Origin: Sepioteuthis lessoniana
Lineage: Eukaryota > Mollusca > Cephalopoda > Myopsida > Loliginidae
Reading direction: 5' to 3'
Length of the DNA stretch: 64,000 nucleotides
NCBI GenBank assembly: GCA_963585895.1
Contig: CAUZXS010002528.1
Coordinates: 1 to 64,000 of the forward strand
Position numbers and translations under genes: made by a program. The notes beneath the pieces were generated by a model. The model searched no databases, had not been told where the DNA came from, and saw only the letters and a program-made list of their open reading frames with translations. Below are positions 24,530 to 36,149 of the stretch, piece by piece (position 1 is the stretch's first letter; each line of letters opens with the position of its first letter).

Positions 24530-24815
24530 GGAGGTGTGCTTAGCAGAATGGTTATTTTCATAGAAAAAGGAATCGGCAACCCAAATTCAAAACATGGACA
24601 TTGCATTTCATTTTGTAATAATACCTTTGGGAAAAGCATGAATCCATCTTTTCTTCCCTTAGCTACAAATAAATAATAAAGAAGACTGGATTCTTTAGAC
24701 TAGGTTAGGCAACTAGCTTCAGAAAAGGAAAACTGCATTAAAACCAGTTGTATTCTAAAAGATGGACCTTGCATCAGATCCTAATCAAGATAGAGGTATT
24801 GGATAAATACATAAT
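24530..24815 (+). mobile_element. SINE-1
   Basis: The head GTGTGCTTAGCAGAATGG, the body AAAGCATGAATCCATCTTTT and the end TAGAGGTATTGGATAAATAC follow the 19150 copy. A second SINE-1 in the opposite orientation begins 12 bp later, so the two form an inverted pair. Confidence 0.8.
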
Positions 24816-24826
24816 TTTAGGCTTAA

Positions 24827-24985
24827 GGAGCTCAGTCTGCCCTGCTATTTACTAATAGACAAAAAGATTGTGTCACACCTTTCTCAAAGGCATTAAGGTA
24901 AAGGAAAACACAAACAGCCTGGTCTAGGTTTTGAACTTGGTTCACCAAGTCAATTTCTGATGACAAACATTATGCCAATCACACT
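24827..24985 (-). mobile_element. SINE-1
   Basis: CTCAGTCTGCCCTGCTATTT and CCTTTCTCAAAGGCATTAAG are the complement of the SINE-1 body. The tRNA-like head end lies near 24985. Confidence 0.78.
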
Positions 24986-25520
24986 TCCCTTAATTATAAG
25001 ATAAATCCCTTTATTTATACATAAATTCCATTAACAGGATTTGCTTTGACATTAAACTTAAAATAAAGATAGATAGCATGGATAGAATTGAAAGTTATGA
25101 ATAAACCAAAATTTTAAGTTATTCCTCTTACCAAAGTGGTTTTATTTTTAGAAAGAATTAGTGGACTATTTAAGAACCTCACCAATCCAGAAAAAGATAT
25201 TACAATAAAAAGTATCGGATTTCAACCAATTGCATCAAAGGAAAGTTTCATAGAAAATACCATATGCATTTTAAGTTTTGAAGAATTGACTGCTTGATAA
25301 GTAGCTGATATTAATGACTCAAAATATCTTTATGCTTCCTCTTGAGCTGCACACAAAAGAGTTTGACCTTTTTTTTTTTATCTTCAGGATAATGCTCATT
25401 TTCTGTCTGGCTTGTCAGTCATTCTTTCAATTTCATCAGGAGCTAAGCTGGTCTGATAGAGAAATTGTTATTCCAAGCAATGTTTACAATAACAGTCAAA
25501 AATGGTTCATCATCTTTCTT

Positions 25521-25960
25521 GGCTTATTCAATGGCATATAAACCCCTTATGGGTTATTTAATGCTGAAATGTGATTAATTTGTAAATCTGATTATAACCA
25601 TAACTATTCATATTTTCAATGTTCCATGGTAATCATTTCTTAAAATCACACTTTACTTCTCTATAAAAATCATGATGGAAAACAGTTACATGGTATCAAG
25701 TATTCTTATCAAATACAAACAATTTCCACAAAAGTTATATGGTTTCAAGCATTTATACTCAATACTATTGATTTTCAAACAAATCTATTTGATCCATAGA
25801 TGACACCTGAACAGGTATTACCACACCAGGTCAGAGTGACCTGGGAGCTATAGCAATGAAAGGATACTCCACACTCCTCAGAGCTCCAGAACAGGAACCT
25901 TTAGTGCCATACCCAGGACATTTTTTTCTTGATCTCTTCAGTATGATACCTAAGACATTA
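25521..25960 (+). repeat. Family A repeat
   Basis: GGCATATAAACCCCTTATGG, two array units, and a 3' domain up to CATACCCAGGACATTTTTT. Confidence 0.82.
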
Positions 25961-26290
25961 GAAGTGTAAGGGCAAACAAATTTTAACAATCAGATTAAGG
26001 GTTGAAAATTTAAGCTAATAATTTCTGGAATGAGTAGAATGTTTGGGGCCAGGAAAAAAAGGTGAGGGGAGGGTACTTAAGAGGAGTAACTGTTAAATAA
26101 AAAAAATGTATAAAAGTCATAACTGAAATGGTTAGATTTCTTACCGATGCCAAGTTATCAATGTAGATTTTCACCATAGAAAAGTTCTGATTTAGAAAAA
26201 TGGTGTGAGAATTATTGGGGGGGGGGGGTCCAATTAGCCTTGTGACATACTTAGCTTAGTAAATATTAAAAGCATAAAATAAATATAATC

Positions 26291-26363
26291 TCTGTCCCAA
26301 AATAGTTGTTACATTTAGTACATGAAATATATATGTGAATGTAATAACTATTTTGATACAGAA
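26291..26363. mobile_element. Short palindromic MITE family D
   Basis: Inverted ends are built on TCTGTCCCAAAATAGTTGTT and its complement around a TA-rich core, 73 bp in all. Related copies are at 58229-58303 and, decayed, at 58398-58450. Confidence 0.65.
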
Positions 26364-26369
26364 ATAGTA

Positions 26370-26795
26370 ACATCGAAGGAAGAAAAAACTATGCTAAAAT
26401 CAAACAAAAAAAACAAACAAAAAAAAAACAACCAAAATGTTACACAGAATGGTGGGGAGGGGGTGACATAGAATAGTAGGGTATTGTGGAGACAGTGAAG
26501 ACAAAGGGAAAAAGTCAGAAAATAAGGAGGATAAAGTTTAAAGAATAAAAATAAGTTTTCAAGAGGGTTAAAAAGAGAGGAGAGAAAGAAAACAAAAAAG
26601 AAAAAAATCCAAAGAAAAAATTTAAAACATGATTTGAAGATTAAAAAAAGAAAAACTTCCAAAAAGTTGAAGGTCTTAAAATGACTGAAAACACAATAGA
26701 GGTAGAAAAAAAGATAAGAAAAAAAATGGAAATAAGTGTCAAAATCATTAACCATAAACTAGATAAATAAAAAATAAAATAAAATAAAAAAGGTG
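26370..26795 (+). repeat. Purine-rich tract beside exon 2
   Basis: About 420 bp of mostly A and G on the plus strand (for example GAGAGGAGAGAAAGAAAAC). In the gene transcript this is a U/C-rich stretch that starts within 10 nt of the exon 2 donor. The long phenylalanine-rich frames here are artefacts of composition. Confidence 0.75.
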
Positions 26796-26802
26796 CAATT
26801 AC

Positions 26803-26886
26803 CTGAAAATTGACCTCCGCTTTTTGCTGCAGTAAACTCCGTACTTCATCTGGGTTTCTATGGAAACAGGCTTGAACTAAGGAAGG
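26803..26886 (-). CDS. ANKRD28: ANKRD28-family gene, coding exon 2 (N-terminal ankyrin segment)
   Basis: This phase-0 exon encodes 28 residues that begin PSLVQACF and end AEVNFQ. They closely match the segment after the initiator exon in vertebrate ANKRD28 (PSLVQ, then PDEVR, then VNFQ). The family are scaffold subunits of protein phosphatase 6 that work with SAPS-domain subunits. Seen in the sequence: read on the minus strand, the acceptor is a pyrimidine stretch ending cttgcag just above 26886, and the donor gtaatt follows 26803. The next exon in the transcript is 10473-10622, in the same phase. The open reading frame runs upstream through the acceptor, so a gene finder could wrongly extend it to the ATG near 26958. 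The real initiator exon was not found in the window. The match could equally be the single invertebrate ancestor of ANKRD28, ANKRD44 and ANKRD52, since EVRSLL resembles ANKRD52. Confidence 0.9.
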
Positions 26887-26889
26887 CTG

Positions 26890-27730
26890 CAAGATATAAA
26901 GCATAAGCACAGGTTGAGGATCTTCGATGATGATGTCACAGTAAGATTCATCACACATTTTGAGAAAGTAGCTTTTTTTCCTTTATGGAGTATTTGGATT
27001 TCAAAGTTTCTTTAATTTTTTTGGCAGATTTGAGGAGAATATAACAGCAGAAGGCTGACTGCAGACGCAAGAAAAGTATAAATTAACGAAAATGGCATTC
27101 CTGCTATACTTTTTTTTTTGGGCTTTCCTTTTTTAAATTACCAATCACAAGAGATACACTAATAACTATATCCAATGTTTCTGAATACAATTTTCATCTT
27201 TTAAGAGAAAATTGCATAATTAATGTGTGGCCCCCCCACTCTCAGTACAGTTCAAGCCATTACTTAATGTTCAAGTAGACAACAGTAAGAAAATCAGCAG
27301 TTTTTTTTTCTTTTTTGCTTTGTTTTTATAGTCCACATTAATGCATGCTAATGGCATCTACCTGGAATGACACAGTACATCACCTTAAAACTTAGCTTAC
27401 GGTATATTTCTTTTCCTTTTTTTTTATTATATATTTGAAATCTTATTAATACTAATAAGAAAACACAGGTAAGCACATTCCAGTAACCTTAATGGATGCA
27501 ACACTCGGCATAAAAATCACCCACCACATCAAGTACAAATCAGACGTGCTGAGAGATAGTGACAATGAGAACATCGCAAATTCCCAAAATATGCAAAATG
27601 AACTCAACCAAACACACTAGTCCAACAATCTATGTGGTCTAATCCCAAACAGATTTACTAATTATAGAGCATGATAGATTATAATAAGTAGATGGTCAAT
27701 GTTCCTAACAGCAGGTGACTGAACACAGAA
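26890..27730. other. Intergenic or intronic DNA upstream of exon 2
   Basis: T-rich runs and a C8 run near 27231 only. No initiator exon for the ANKRD28-family gene was recognised here. Confidence 0.5.
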
Positions 27731-27734
27731 CACA

Positions 27735-27815
27735 CCCAAAAGCTGATGGTTCAGTGGTGAGTGTACTGCTGTGTATATTTAAAGTTCAATCCCTGAAACT
27801 TAAGTTCATACGATA
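27735..27815 (+). mobile_element. tRNA-like SINE head, family not assigned
   Basis: GATGGTTCAGTGGTGAGTGT and AAAGTTCAATCCCTGAAAC have A-box and B-box form and spacing. The following body does not match SINE-1 to SINE-4. Confidence 0.45.
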
Positions 27816-28199
27816 AAAGTTCATTTGTTTCCAGAAGCTCAGAGTTCACTTTGACATGAAATTTAAGATGAAGCCAAGCCAGTATTAGGCCGGTGGTTCC
27901 TAATATGGGGTGCATATCTCACCAAAAGTAGAAAGAAGAGCAAAAAGCATTCAGTAGGTCAAAACAAGTTTGGTTAAAAATTAACTGATTGATTCTAAAA
28001 TCTGATTTCAGATATATTCAAATATTATTTGCTTAATTCACAACATTCTTTTTTTCTACAAACTGGGTACTAATCATAAATATTATCTTCATATTCTATT
28101 CATAATATATAATTTCCATTTTTAAAAGCAAGTTGTTATAGCATAATTCAATGTTCCAATGTTTTAAATGTAACAAGAAATTATTTGATTAAAGAGTGT

Positions 28200-29240
28200 T
28201 TTCATCAGTCATTCTTATTTCAGTGTGCATCATGTTTTAATCTATGATCTCAATGAGGGAACTGAAAGTGCATATTAAATATATAATGTTAAGTGAGTTT
28301 AAGAAAAACAGAAATGATACAGAAACAGCTAAAAAAGTTTCTCAAGTTTATAATCAAGGTGTCATTATTGACGACCAAGTTCAAAACTAGTTTCATTTTG
28401 TCAATGTCATTGCTAGATGAACATATATGAGGACACTCATCATACCTCAATCAAGATACTTAAAGAGAAAAAAAATAGGGAAAATTACCCAGATGAGTGT
28501 TTGGGTTCCTCATACTTTTAGTGAGATGAATAAGAAAGATCACGTATCCATAGCAACAAATTTTCTTTCAAGGCAGAATAATGATTCATTTCTCAAAAAT
28601 ATCATTACAGTTGATGAAAAATAGGTCTTTTATGACAATATTCAATGCAAAAGCCAAAGCATTGACAACAAATTTCAACAGCCTACCCCAAAGGTGAAGT
28701 TTTATGGAAGAAAAGTTACGCTGCATGTATCATAGGATTACAATGGTATTATTCCTCTAAAGTTTTTAAACTGCAATCTGACATTCAAATTCAGACTTAT
28801 ATTCTTAACAGTAGCAACACGTGCATGAAAATCTTTTTTAGAAAACATCCCACTCTAGTCAATAGGAGAAACATTGTGCTTCTCCATGATAACACAAAGC
28901 CACATTCAGAAAAAAATCACAGGAAAAATATTAGATATAGGTTGATCTGTTCTACCACATACACCAAATATTGCCAAGTGATTTCCACTTGTTCATTCTC
29001 GACATTCATTCAGGATGAGAAAAAAATTTTCAAGATCACATGAAAACATTTGTGGAAAATTTCAAAACTAGTAGAATTTTACTTAAGAATTAACAAGTAA
29101 TCTAATAAATGGTATTTCAAAATAATGGCAAATATACAATTGATTGAAATTAATTCATGGATAAATGCTATCTTACTAAAAGAGAAATTATGACTCAACC
29201 CAATATTTAAATCTATATAAAATGTATCTGCTGCTGTTTT
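28200..29240 (+). pseudogene. Decayed mariner transposase, second mariner lineage
   Basis: Several frames together read as a SETMAR-like mariner transposase. Segments seen are VWVPHTFSEMNKKD, then RQNNDSFLKNIITVDEK (first catalytic Asp, next codon TAG where Trp is expected), then VLLHDNTKPHS (second Asp region), and finally QNNGKYTID near 29110-29145 at the C-terminus. Stops and frameshifts are frequent and the third Asp region is eroded. Inverted termini were not clearly located, so the edges are approximate. It differs clearly from the mariner at 49.4 kb. Confidence 0.82.
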
Positions 29241-29250
29241 CACAGTATGA

Positions 29251-29555
29251 TTGATTTTTAACAGCATGTCAACCCAGTTGAGAGGTTAGGGAATTGTGTA
29301 CATTGTTCATTTACATTTTTGTGTTCCTTAAGTTTTTTTTAACACAGTAATATATCAGGTAAAACAGGTAATATCACTCTCAGTCAGAGTGAACCTGATA
29401 GTAATGGCAATGAAAGGGTACTCCACATTCCCCACAGCTCTAAAACTGTTACCTCATCACCAAATGCAATTTAATGTTATACCCAAGGACAACCCTTTGG
29501 GGGGGGGAGGTCTAACCTTCTCTTCAGGAAGATATAGTCAGCATATTCTAAGACT
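29251..29555 (+). repeat. Family A repeat, array lost
   Basis: AACAGCATGTCAACCCAGTT is followed closely by the 3' domain (GTCAGAGTGAACCTGATAGT, GTTATACCCAAGGACAACCC). Confidence 0.8.
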
Positions 29556-30306
29556 TACCAACAATGCAGGTTTTCACAATATAAGTCTCCTCCAGTCTAT
29601 CATTGTTTACGTCATGAGACTGACAAGCTTCCTCACCTTATTTTTTTTTTATCTTCAAATTAGAATTATGGGTGGAAAAATTGAAGATATAGTTTTGTGA
29701 AGCAAGCAGCTCACTTTTGTAGATAAATATATTTATCTGAATTTAGTTAACTTTTTCTTAGGGGGTTTGAGTTACACTAAGTTTAAGATTGCTAGTTCAC
29801 AAGAAGGTCATGGTTGATAACATTCCATTCAAGAATTTTTTTTAGAGCAATCAATAAAACAATCACTATAAAAAAAAAAGTTTGAAAATGAATATTAAAA
29901 CAATTATTCATTTTCAATCATATCTTTTCTGATAACTGGAAAATTTTTCTTTTAATAAGTGATTTTTAAAGCAAAATATGCTAATTAGTTAAATTCAGAA
30001 AAGAAATTACTTGCTTATGAAATTGTGAATCTTCCCGGTCATTTGATCTTCAATATAGAATTATGAACAGAAAAGGTTGATAACAGTGGGTGTTCACTGC
30101 CACTTTCCTCTCAAGGAAAAATGGACAAATAGCAAAGGGAGACATTTTAGCTGTTTGGATGGGGTATGAACTAAAGGAAAAAAAGCTTGGAAACAATCAT
30201 ATTAGATAATCTTAAGATATTAAGAAAACTTGAATGTTAAGAAAATAGATTTTGAAAAGACATTGATTTGATATGAAAAGTAGATTATTATTAAGTCTAA
30301 GTGACA

Positions 30307-30500
30307 TAATAGTGGCACAGAACTTGAAATTAAAAAGCCAGGTTTCAAATTCCAACCCAAGCTGTTGATGTTCACTTGACACTAATATCCTAAAAATGGC
30401 ATAAATTCATCTCTTCTCTTACTCACCAGTCCATGTAGAATGGTAGTAGGGCAGACTGAACTTTCTAACCTTGGTGGTCAAGAGAATGATACCTGATTTC
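30307..30500 (+). mobile_element. SINE-1, decayed
   Basis: AATAGTGGCACAGAACTTG and CAGGTTTCAAATTCC resemble the A and B box regions. GGTAGTAGGGCAGACTGAAC marks the body. Confidence 0.65.
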
Positions 30501-31261
30501 AAAACTAGAAGTTGGAATTGCTTAGGAAGTCTGACAGTATCTTTAACTTTGTTTTGGCACCTCCTGTAACAACACTGACACCAAGTTGAATCAGCCTTTA
30601 CCCCTTTATATATAAACAACATTGATTGAATCCCACATGAAACTATAATTACAATCTTCAGGTATAGTTTCAGTCAATATTATTTTTTAGTGTCATTAAA
30701 AAAAAAAAAAAAATAGCTTTTTAACAAAAAACTACATATAACTGAAAAATGAAATAATTAACTATGATAGCCTAATTTCCACGGTAGAAGAATTGGGTAA
30801 ATACATAGAGATACCAAGGATAGCATTAAGATAGAAATCACCTGAAAGTTAGTTAGGGTGGTATTATATATATATAATTAATGTCAACAGTGTCAGCCCT
30901 TCCTCCTTTATATACATACAAACAATGTCAACCTAAACAAGGCCAGTTGGCCATTAGACTATAGGCAAAAGGTTACAAAATGACAAATGAAGAGTAAAGT
31001 ATTGCAAAAGAGTATTTCAAAGAGACAACAAAGCAGAAATCCAAACTAAAACCAAGTAAGACACTTATTAACTCTGAACTTAAAAAGTTGGATGTTGGGA
31101 TGAAAACAAGATAGTTTGATACTAAGTGCAGATGTTCTAGGAAATAAATTGTTACAATAGAATGTGTGTCAAGTGTAGGAAAGATTCCTTTGTTACCACA
31201 TACAACTCTTTGCTTGGATCCATCTGTAGATCTATGATCATGTAAGATCAACAGATACCAT

Positions 31262-31430
31262 CAGGTATGTATTTACCCAACCCCTTTGCTACAGGCAGGA
31301 CAAAGTCAATTTTAAAGTTGAGTACAGCTGGTTTAAATTCAGAGTTTTCCTTCTCCTAACCTTACCAAAGCTAAAGAATCCAGTCTCCCTGCTATTTACC
31401 CATAACAGGGGGAGAGGGAGAAGAGACATT
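31262..31430 (-). mobile_element. SINE-1, 3' half
   Basis: GTATTTACCCAACCCCTTTG, then GTACAGCTGGTTTAAATTCA, then CAGTCTCCCTGCTATTTACC. The copy is lost before the head. Confidence 0.8.
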
Positions 31431-31637
31431 AAAAAAGTAGATAATTAGATTTGTTATGATCTTAAGTCAGATATAATTTTATTACTAGAAGTGATAAAAA
31501 GAATTGTTTAATGTTAAATGGAGAGGGGTATCCACAAACTGAGTGATTGACCAAGAAATTCAATTGTAAACTTAATAATTAAATTCTTATCTGTTTTTAG
31601 TTATGTTTTGTTCATATTTTTTGTTAATTAGGTTATA

Positions 31638-32144
31638 TTAGGGTGAGAGAAAAATTTGCAAAATTTGGTATGTGCTAGTTGGTGGCACATATATCATATG
31701 ACCAAATCAGGAAGGTACCAGTAGTAGTGGATGTGCTGGCACCTTGTGCATTGCTTCACTCCATGTATAATTTGAAAGCTGTACAGATGAATGTGAAATA
31801 GTCTAAGTCAAGTTTAAACTAGGTCATAATGCAGCAGAAACAACCCAAAACATTTGTGGTGGTGAAGGTGTAGTTGATCACAGTACAGTAACCAGATGGA
31901 TCAAAAAACTTTACTTGGGGTTGCAAGAACCTTGGCAATCAGGTAAGGTCAGGTAGACCTAAAACTGGATTCTAAGGCTGTACTCTAACCCATAGAGACA
32001 AATCTAGCAAATAGCACTTATTAAGCGAGCTTGGCATCTCACAGTCCAGTGTGGTTTGTCACTTTCACGACTTTGTCAGAGCATCTATAGCCAACAAATT
32101 GTGACATGTGGCTCTAATATAGCAAAACTTTTGACTCACCCAAA
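31638..32144 (+). mobile_element. 507-bp non-autonomous mariner derivative
   Basis: The terminal inverted repeats begin TTAGGGTGAG and end with its complement (GACTCACCC), with TA on both sides. The interior keeps only the N-terminal DNA-binding part of a mariner transposase: FKLGHNAAETTQNI and STVTRWIKKL near 31810-31910, then ELGISQSSVVCHFHD. The catalytic region is deleted. A related 462-bp copy lies at 44610-45071 in the opposite orientation, so this short form probably amplified as such. Confidence 0.85.
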
Positions 32145-32349
32145 TACTTATAGGTTCTTTTTGTGTTTCAACCATATACTTCCTGGTCATCTTCAGGTGG
32201 TGTTGGATTTATTGAACTGGTGATAGCTGATATTCATTGACTATTAATATTCAAAATATAATATTTCTAGAACAATCCATATAAATATGATTCACATTTG
32301 TCATTACAAAGTACATGGATGAAACATTTAAAAAAAACAAAAAAAACAT

Positions 32350-32455
32350 AAGTATTAGGGTGAGTCAAATGTTTCACAATATTATGGCGGCATGAGTCAC
32401 AATTTGTAAGCTTCAGATGCTTGTGGCAAAGTCGTGAAAACATAAAATAACCCTA
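32350..32455 (-). mobile_element. Inverted partial copy of the 507-bp mariner end
   Basis: The stretch starting TATTAGGGTGAGTCAAA is the reverse complement of the last ~100 bp of the element at 31638-32144, including the cacgactttg segment. The matching extends into the flanking ATACTTA. With the element end at 32045-32150 it forms an inverted repeat of ~100-bp arms around a 200-bp loop. Confidence 0.8.
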
Positions 32456-32519
32456 GATGCATTATGCATTCATATTTACATCTTTGGTATAGTTTCTTAG
32501 ATTTTTTTTTTCACTGAAT

Positions 32520-32722
32520 ACAAATAATTTTAACCCACTGATGAGACCCTAACAGATACTACCACTGTAGGTCAGAGTGAACTTGAGAGTAAAAACAACA
32601 GAGTACTACTCCATAGGTCTCCAAAACTGAAGCCTCACTTCCAAATGCTGGTTAGTATTATACCCAGGATACTCTTTGTGTGAGTGTATTGGCAGCCCCA
32701 TTGACAAGGAAGAATATTTACA
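32520..32722 (+). repeat. Family A 3' domain
   Basis: It starts at TTTTAACCCACTGATGAGAC and keeps TACCACTGTAGGTCAGAGTG and TATTATACCCAGGATACTC. No 5' block is present. Confidence 0.78.
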
Positions 32723-33140
32723 TAGATTGTGTGTGTGTTTTCCTATTTATGCATGTATGTATGTATTTAGTCAAGTAGAAAATTATTGTCAATTACAAAC
32801 AAAACAGGATTTTATTCAGATATATTTTTAACCTTTTGAAAATTAACTAAATGTGTACTTTTTTTAGATTATCATATTGATTATAAATACCAATTCAAGT
32901 AGATGCTTTTTCTTCAATCCCAGCCCACCCCTAACTATCAAACCTTTTAATCACTGAATTATTTGCCTCTGGCTCATTCAGAATCTAAACCATTGATATC
33001 TACTTAAAAATAAATCAACACAAGAGAATGAGAGCCAATTGGTAAATCAAGAAGCTAATTGTGGAAAGCTCTCAAGTTCATATTTCAGCCATCTAAAGTG
33101 CTTAACAAGGAACTGCACTCTGCAGAACAAGTTGCAATAG

Positions 33141-33320
33141 ATTGGTTGGTTGGCTTTTATGGCATATCAACCCCTGTAAGTTATTTAATGCCAAATCCAG
33201 TATATATATATATATATATATATATATAGCCTCAAGCATTGTTGACGCCAAAAGTTCTATTAAGTATTAATCATTGGTTTGTACACAGTTAAATGGTTTT
33301 GAGTATTACTATCTAATAGT
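33141..33320 (+). repeat. Family A 5' end
   Basis: TTGGTTGGTTGGCTTTTATG and GGCATATCAACCCCTGTAAG, a (TA)n tract, and two array units. A family B fragment then interrupts it at 33322. Confidence 0.8.
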
Positions 33321-33321
33321 T

Positions 33322-33400
33322 TCAAGTCCAATTTGCAAATGAATGATAATTTTCTGGGATTTGCATTTATGGGGATTATTTTCTGATCTGATTCAAGCCT
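33322..33400. repeat. Family B core fragment
   Basis: AAGTCCAATTTGCAAATGAA followed by TGATAATTTTCTGGGATTTG matches the core; it interrupts a family A copy. Confidence 0.6.
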
Positions 33401-33914
33401 TATTTCAGAAGCTGTTGTTGGTGACTACATAGATAGCTTCTAATGAAAAGGTTGGACATATAATTCTCCAGGCTCTGGTGCAGGGATTTTAACATGTACC
33501 ATAGGTATGCTTCTGATTTATATCTACAGTGCAGCTACTTTTAAATGTCTCAGCAGCCCAACTTATATGCCAAGGATTATCAGCCAGGAGTTACTGACAA
33601 GATGGCCAGATTTTAACTAAAATTTTATACTTATTTGTGAAATCCAAATCTTCAGAAAGATTAGATATCTTCATTTCAATGTAGTCCTTATGCCAAGGTT
33701 CTTTATTTCATTTGATTTATAGTTTATCTCTTACTAATGAAAATGTTTTTCCTCCTCCAAGTAATCAAGCTATTTGAATGATCTTCAATTACAGAGAGGT
33801 TGGCAATGTGCCTCTAAAAGTAGGGTTCAAATCAATATAAAAAATATGTATGTGCTTATGCGTATTTTTATATATATAATTCTGACATAACCTTGCCTTG
33901 TTAGCGAGGCATAT

Positions 33915-34437
33915 AATGAACCAACTGTAAGACTCCTCTCTAAAGGGTTGTTCTCCTGAGTATAACACTAAACTGCATCTGATGGTGAGGTTCCAGTTTT
34001 GGAACTCATGGAGTGTAGAGTATTTCTTTGTCATTACCCCCAGATTCACTGTGAAACCAACTTTTACTATAAGACCCATTAGGGTTCCATTGATAGGTCA
34101 AATAGATCTGTTTGAAAATTATTAGCATTAGTAATTTTTGAAATCATATGACCACATGCAAACAAATTAAATAGTTACTTGAAATCCTGTAATTGTATAT
34201 AAATCTTTTAGTATTAGATAAGAACCCTTAAAACCATACAATTGTATGCAAAGTATTTCTATTAGATAGGAATACTAGATATTGTATAACTGCATGCAAA
34301 GAAATGATAGTAGACAAAAAAAGTACAATGGAACATTGAAAATATAGTTATGATTACAATCAAATATTTACAAATGAATCAAATTTTGGCATTGAATAAC
34401 CCATAAGGAGTTGATATGTTAAACAAATAAACCAAAC
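33915..34437 (-). repeat. Family A repeat
   Basis: GATGGTGAGGTTCCAGTTTT in the reversed 3' domain, an array with AACCATACAATTGTATGC, and AATAACCCATAAGGAGTTGA at the 5' block. Confidence 0.82.
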
Positions 34438-34439
34438 CT

Positions 34440-35568
34440 GACATAACCATCTAATTTCTAGCAGCACTGTTCCTTTCCATGAATAGCATTCCTGCTTCTA
34501 CTATAGGCTAATTCAGTGAGTCATTGGAAATCTTGAGCAGAAAACTGCTAATCCTTGACTCAGAACTGACTTAGTTTTGAATGTATATTCACATTTAAGA
34601 TATTTATCACAAGACAGTTATGCTTAATAAAAGATAATGAATATAGTCATATAAGTAAGGTGTGATTCAAAGTAAGAACTACTAAGATAGAGGCCAATTT
34701 TTTAAACCGATAAACTTTAGTTTGTATTTTATTCTAATTTTTCTATGAATGTAAATCAAAATCATTTTAGTAAAAAGATAATGTAAATGCACTGAAACAG
34801 ATTTTTTTGAATTTGAAAGTTTTCATTTTTCTTTCCTAAGTTTTTAATAGCATTTTTAGTCGTAAAAAGAGTTGAATTTGTAAAAAAGATTAACTATACA
34901 TATATCTTCAGAAAAATAGTGCAATATTTTGGATAGCAATCATTAATCTTGAAAAAATTCCTCCATAGTGTAAAACTGAGTATATATAACTTTAAAACAG
35001 ATATAAAACTCAAACAATAGTATGAATGGGAGCAAATAAAATAGTGTTCAATACAAAAATATTGAATGTCAAAAAGAAAAAAAAAAAAAAAAAAGAATGA
35101 AATCACTCAACTTTCACAATTCCTTGATCATTAGATAAGTGTTGGTGATTTCATTCTTTATTTTTAATATTATAATTATATATCAGGAGTGTGTCCTGAA
35201 AAATGTAAACAGTTAAAACTTATCCGAGAAAAAAATTTGTATCTTTATTTTATCAATTTAACATAGATATTAGTAGTAGGTGTGTTTCCAATTATTAACC
35301 TCCAAGAATAACTTTCAAAATAGAATTTAACAGATTCAAAAATAGTTCCCATCTGCATTAAATAATTTAGGTTAATGTTATCAATCCAGAACTAAGATAA
35401 CAAATAATGAATTTAACCAAAACAGGAAGTCTCATAATTTTATAATGGAAAGAGATTATAGCAAAGTGAATTATGCATATCAGAGAGATTTTCAAAAAAG
35501 TGAATGTCTGCTTACAAGTTTCAAGTGTTCATTACAATAAGTACAAATTAACTGTCTCCCTAAAGTCT
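34440..35568. other. AT-rich DNA with one short hairpin
   Basis: A 14-bp stem (AAGAATGAAATCAC against its complement) spans 35093-35160. Otherwise nothing was recognised. Confidence 0.55.
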
Positions 35569-35569
35569 G

Positions 35570-36130
35570 ATTTGGTTGTTTGGGTTTTATGGCATATCAA
35601 CCTTTGTAGGTTATTTAATGCCAAATCCATTTTTATACAAATAAACAGTTCTATTTCAAACATTTCAGTTAAGTATAAGTACACAGTTCAATTGTCAAAA
35701 ACATTTCTATTTCAAGCAATTCAGTTTAGTCAAACAGTTCTTATTAAAACAATTCAGTTTAGTATAGGAAGAGTTTTTGTTTACACATAGTTAAATGTCA
35801 AAACTGTTCTATTCCAAATAATTCAGTTAAGCTTGGTACTGTTTCAATGTCAAAAACAGTTTCATTTCAAGCAAATCAGTTTAGCATAAGTATGCATTTT
35901 AGTTCTATTTGAGCCATAGATAGGACCCTATCAGGTGCTACTTCTTCGGGTCAGAGTGGACCAGGGAACAAAGGCAATGAAGAGGTGCTCTGCATTCCCC
36001 AAAGCCCCAGCATTACTGGAACCTCACAATCAGATTGGTTAGTGTCATATCTAGGACACTCGTTAGGGTGGGGGGTCTTACTCCTCTGCAGAGGTGCAGT
36101 CTGTATTCTACAGCCCCAGCTGACTGAGCA
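35570..36130 (+). repeat. Family A repeat, first of a head-to-tail cluster
   Basis: GGCATATCAACCTTTGTAGG, an array of shorter units carrying TTCTATTTCAAACATTTCAG, and a 3' domain ending CAGCCCCAGCTGACTGAGC. Confidence 0.85.
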
Positions 36131-36149
36131 ATACACAGAATTAAATGTA

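Larger units (their letters stand above)
10623..26802 (-). other. 16.2-kb intron of the ANKRD28-family gene
   Basis: The interval is bounded by GT (donor, below 26803) and AG (acceptor, above 10622) on the minus strand. It is filled with SINE-1, family A, a hAT-like element, foldbacks and a Helitron relic, none of which appears to contribute an exon. The host gene is therefore transcribed through many repeats in both orientations. Confidence 0.85.

Noticed and set aside
26348..26755. A 135-residue phenylalanine-rich minus-strand reading frame
   Set aside because: It is the translation of a purine-rich tract; composition alone explains it and no domain is visible.
26888..26958. ATG-initiated N-terminal extension of the exon 2 reading frame
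   Set aside because: The frame runs through a good splice acceptor (CTTGCAG) just before PSLVQ, where family homology begins. The extension has no similarity to the family N-terminus.
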